Of a DNA stretch of 64,000 nucleotides, positions 61,327 to 64,000 are shown piece after piece. The position numbers and the translations under genes were made by a program. A model generated the notes under the pieces. That model saw only the letters and a list, made by a program, of their open reading frames with translations, had not been told where the DNA came from and ran no database searches. Origin of the DNA: Opitutales bacterium. Lineage in GTDB: Bacteria > Verrucomicrobiota > Verrucomicrobiia > Opitutales > JABSRG01. The DNA is taken from assembly GCA_028280845.1 (NCBI GenBank), contig JANQKZ010000032.1, forward strand, positions 69,390-133,389. The letters are read 5' to 3'. Within the stretch, counting starts at the first letter, position 1. Every line of letters starts with the position of its first letter.

Positions 61327-64000
61327 TCACTCCCAATTGACATACCACACCTCGGTGTTGGGACCACCGTGGACACCTTCTCCGGGACCCCCGGTCGTGT
61401 AGAGGAAGGTGGGACTGGCAATGGGTTCATGATTCACTGGGCGCTGCATGCTGCCCATCCAACTGGGGGTATCCGGGTCGGGCTCGCTCACCCGCTCCAC
61501 ATGGAAACTGTTCCCAGAATCCGTGGAGACCATAAGAATAACTTCGCTGGAAGGATGCCCCCAATGGGTATTGTCAGCAGGTTGAGCATCGTGGATTGTC
61601 ACCACGGCCACCAACCTGCCCTGTTCATCAAAAGTAAAGGTACCATCGATCGGCTCCTTTCCCGGAAAGGCCGCTTCGACAAAGGGAAGCAGATCGACCG
61701 TTTTCCATTCGTCGCCAACGAGATGACGGAGCACAACACTCCTCGGTTGCCGGGCAAGCTCGTTCGTTAAAAACCAGGGCTGTCCATCGGGACCAATCAC
61801 CGTGCTTTTTATCCGAATATCCATTTCGGGATCCTTGAGAATCGTGCTGGCGTCTCCGTATTGGGTGGGCAACGCCATAGGCTGCCTATCCTGATTTATC
61901 CAGGATTTCCCTCCGTCCTCCGATTTCAGATAATGAATAGACTTCCCTCGCTTGGCCTCCAATTCGTAAAGGCAGTAGACCAAGTGCAGGTGGCCAGAGG
62001 AATCGACTGCGATCGAATGCCCCGTCCACATGTAGTCCAGAACATCGTTCTCAAAAAGGGCGACGGGCTCGGACCACGTACCTCCGGGTGGATGCTGCTG
62101 GTAGAGGACCCGCCACGGATCGGTCCCACTGCTCCGGTAAGTCAGGTGAAGGGTATCGTCGGGAGCACAGACCAGGCTGGGATAGGTTCCCATATTCCCA
62201 AACTCGACCGGGTCAGACCAGCTCTCAGGATCCCCCGCATTTAAAGTGTAGCGGTGTACAAAAGGCCCATGGTGCGGACCAAAAACGGCATGAATGATTC
62301 CCCGGCTGTCCCGGGTCAGGGCGGGTCCGGCATGGTTGCTCATGCCCTCCCCGATCTGGATGGGTTCCCCCCATTGACCCGTGTCCTTGTCGAGCCGATT
62401 CACCATGATGCGCGCGGGTTGATCGAGCCATCCCACAACACGAGAATCCTTCCAGTCTACAATTTTATGACTCATTCCATAAGCCGTAGCCCGGGTCGAG
62501 CCCGTTCGGGACAAACGCTCTTTTTCCAAGCCGGCATAGCGGGCCACTTCGAACTCAAACGCACGCTCCCTGCCCCCCGCCGGGAAAATATGATTCAGGG
62601 TAATGCGATAGAGTGTGTCGCCCCAACTGTCTTCCATGCGTGGATCCTCCAAGCTGATCTCGGTCACGAGCACATCCAGGTCTGCGGGATAACTTACCAT
62701 CGCGCGACGCTTGCCGGTATCTGGATGCGTGAGGTAGAGCGTACCGGGTGAGCTGCCCTGGCTTGGGATGTGATGAGTCATGAAGTGAAAATCGACCTCA
62801 TTCCGCTTGGAGCCGGATGTGCCACTACGGAATCGGAGGTCTTCCTTGAGGAGAATGCGGCCCGCGGCCCGCTGAAATCGGAAATGCCGGCTGTAGGTCT
62901 CGAGGTTCGCCTCGGGAGGATAGGCGGAAGTGATTTCCATATTTACCCGGGCCTCCTCCAGGGTATTGGTCGATTCAAACGAATCACTCCTCCACTGAAT
63001 CATGTGAGGTTGGGCCTGCTTATTGATATCAGGCAAATTATGGTAGCTGCTTTGCATGGACCAGATTTCGTAGCGTTGCTCGCTAAACGTCTTGGATGTG
63101 TAGGTCCCCACCCCGGTGTCGACCAAGAGGGGTTCTCCATCCAGAAAGACGATAAAATTGCCCACATCATTGTGGTTGTGGCTTTCTGCATTATAGCCAC
63201 CCTTGGCCGCGAGATAAAACCCGGACGCGGTATCGGTCGACTCGCGAATATAGACGGTCTCCAGGTCGTCCAACACGATGAAGGGACTGGGTTCGAACGG
63301 CTTATTGTAGGATTCTAGTTCCTTCCGCACAAAGATGTTCGGCAGTTGCCGCAGGAACACATACTCGGGTCGGTTTCGCGTGAGAAAAGGCTTGCGCGGC
63401 ATTTTGGCCGCAAAAGCTTTCAGATTTTCACTCCCAACCGCCTTCCCGTAGCGAAACAGGATTCCGGGCTCCGGTGTATATTTGGCAAAAGCATCGGCAA
63501 AGTTCACATACCAGGGTGGATTAATGCTGGCATACCACATGAAATTCCCCATCTCCCGAATAAGGGGTTCATCATAGATATCAATTTTTCCCCCGGTGGC
63601 TTGGTATAAGAGTCGTAAGCAATCCAGCATGCGGCCACCGGCGTGGTCCCAGTAAGCGGGACCTTCCTCACACCCCCCGTCATCAGGATAGACATTGATG
63701 AAGCGGTCCAGCACATCGAGGGCTTTCGACACATGCTCAGCCAACGCTTCATCAGACTCATGGAACACCAGGGCACAGAGCAGATAATTTGAAGTGATCC
63801 AAGGGCTCCAGTTGTTCGTAAACGGTTTCTCATAGGCCATCCACCAGTAGTCGGTCCGATTTAGAAAAGGTTCGAGGAGTTGGCGATTGACTTCGTATCG
63901 CATGCGTTGGCGAAACATCGGATTTATCTCATCCAGGTTTGCTCCAAAGAAATATTCGGTTGTCGCCAAAAGGGCGGCTGCCTCAGCAGCCACGAGAGCC
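61327..64000 (-). CDS. Heparinase II/III-like domain fused to BNR-type propeller, 5' end off right edge
   Basis: The frame enters from the right edge and is incomplete there; a GTG at 63993 is not a credible start. The first part (up to about residue 470) is an alpha/alpha-toroid followed by a sheet domain of heparinase II/III type: TNNWSPWITSNYLLCALVF, EGPAYWDHAGGRML, then GGYNAESHNHNDVGNFIVFLDGEPLLVDTGVGTY with the likely catalytic or metal histidines. The second part (about 500-885) is a BNR/sialidase-like propeller: GWLDQPARIMVNRLDKDTGQWGEPI, DSRGIIHAVFGPHHGPFVHRY, HLTYRSSGTDPW, VSTDSGNSF. Uronate-polysaccharide lysis with a binding or second catalytic propeller is likely; its products fit GH88 at 13028. 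Confidence 0.85.
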   Translation of the reverse strand, partial: ALVAAEAAALLATTEYFFGANLDEINPMFRQRMRYEVNRQLLEPFLNRTDYWWMAYEKPFTNNWSPWITSNYLLCALVFHESDEALAEHVSKALDVLDRFINVYPDDGGCEEGPAYWDHAGGRMLDCLRLLYQATGGKIDIYDEPLIREMGNFMWYASINPPWYVNFADAFAKYTPEPGILFRYGKAVGSENLKAFAAKMPRKPFLTRNRPEYVFLRQLPNIFVRKELESYNKPFEPSPFIVLDDLETVYIRESTDTASGFYLAAKGGYNAESHNHNDVGNFIVFLDGEPLLVDTGVGTYTSKTFSEQRYEIWSMQSSYHNLPDINKQAQPHMIQWRSDSFESTNTLEEARVNMEITSAYPPEANLETYSRHFRFQRAAGRILLKEDLRFRSGTSGSKRNEVDFHFMTHHIPSQGSSPGTLYLTHPDTGKRRAMVSYPADLDVLVTEISLEDPRMEDSWGDTLYRITLNHIFPAGGRERAFEFEVARYAGLEKERLSRTGSTRATAYGMSHKIVDWKDSRVVGWLDQPARIMVNRLDKDTGQWGEPIQIGEGMSNHAGPALTRDSRGIIHAVFGPHHGPFVHRYTLNAGDPESWSDPVEFGNMGTYPSLVCAPDDTLHLTYRSSGTDPWRVLYQQHPPGGTWSEPVALFENDVLDYMWTGHSIAVDSSGHLHLVYCLYELEAKRGKSIHYLKSEDGGKSWINQDRQPMALPTQYGDASTILKDPEMDIRIKSTVIGPDGQPWFLTNELARQPRSVVLRHLVGDEWKTVDLLPFVEAAFPGKEPIDGTFTFDEQGRLVAVVTIHDAQPADNTHWGHPSSEVILMVSTDSGNSFHVERVSEPDPDTPSWMGSMQRPVNHEPIASPTFLYTTGGPGEGVHGGPNTEVWYVNWE

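Overview
This is a bacterial window of roughly 55-58% GC that reads as a chromosomal carbohydrate-utilisation region from a Verrucomicrobiota bacterium, most likely Opitutae-like. That is an inference from gene content. There are five formylglycine-type sulfatases or close relatives, three DUF1080 (3-keto-disaccharide hydrolase-like) genes, Gfo/Idh/MocA and TIM-barrel epimerase genes, several Tat-signal oxidoreductases, and a TonB receptor with the 'LSPFEI' lead-in seen in that class. No rRNA, tRNA, CRISPR array, phage genes or intact insertion sequence was recognised.

Layout. 1-4.7 kb holds an SGNH hydrolase running off the left edge, a membrane-anchored lipase-like fusion, a short-chain dehydrogenase and a DUF1080 gene. 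4.9-9.4 kb is a rightward operon: DUF1080, rpiB-like isomerase, dhaK, dhaL, sulfatase. 9.4-16 kb holds slyX, a leftward set (GH88, TIM-barrel, Gfo/Idh/MocA, SDR) interrupted by a foreign-looking four-helix-bundle gene, then a divergent XRE-cupin regulator and DMT transporter. 16-25 kb has two sulfatases, a WD40/CBM-like/DUF1080 fusion, a PhoD remnant and a GH2 enzyme. 25-37 kb is the core import locus: a secreted protein of unknown family, sodium:solute symporter, LacI regulator, TonB receptor, SurA-N-like protein, parallel beta-helix protein and GH3. 37-42 kb is a TetR-regulated RND efflux pair. 42-50 kb carries dehydrogenases, Tat-exported epimerase and oxidoreductases, a decayed AraC gene and another sulfatase. 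50-56 kb holds a PhoD phosphatase, esterase, D-lyxose-isomerase-like plus PfkB kinase pair, a DsbA-like protein and a small outer-membrane-type protein. 56-64 kb has a GH28-like enzyme, a Tat aldo/keto reductase, a D-2-hydroxyacid dehydrogenase, a second copy of the unknown secreted family, and a heparinase/propeller fusion running off the right edge.

How it may work together (inference). Exported lyase, GH28, GH2, GH3 and sulfatases would break down a sulfated, uronate-containing polysaccharide. TonB and symporter proteins would import the fragments and cytoplasmic GH88 would remove unsaturated uronates. Dehydrogenases, epimerases, DUF1080 proteins, the rpiB/dhaKL set and the lyxose-isomerase/kinase pair would channel products to central metabolism. 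A shared near-palindrome (GTGACRCGTCAC type) lies upstream of the GH2, TonB-receptor and GH3 units, which suggests one regulon, plausibly under the LacI protein encoded among them. The substrate cannot be fixed from sequence. Ulvan- or glycosaminoglycan-like polymers fit best.
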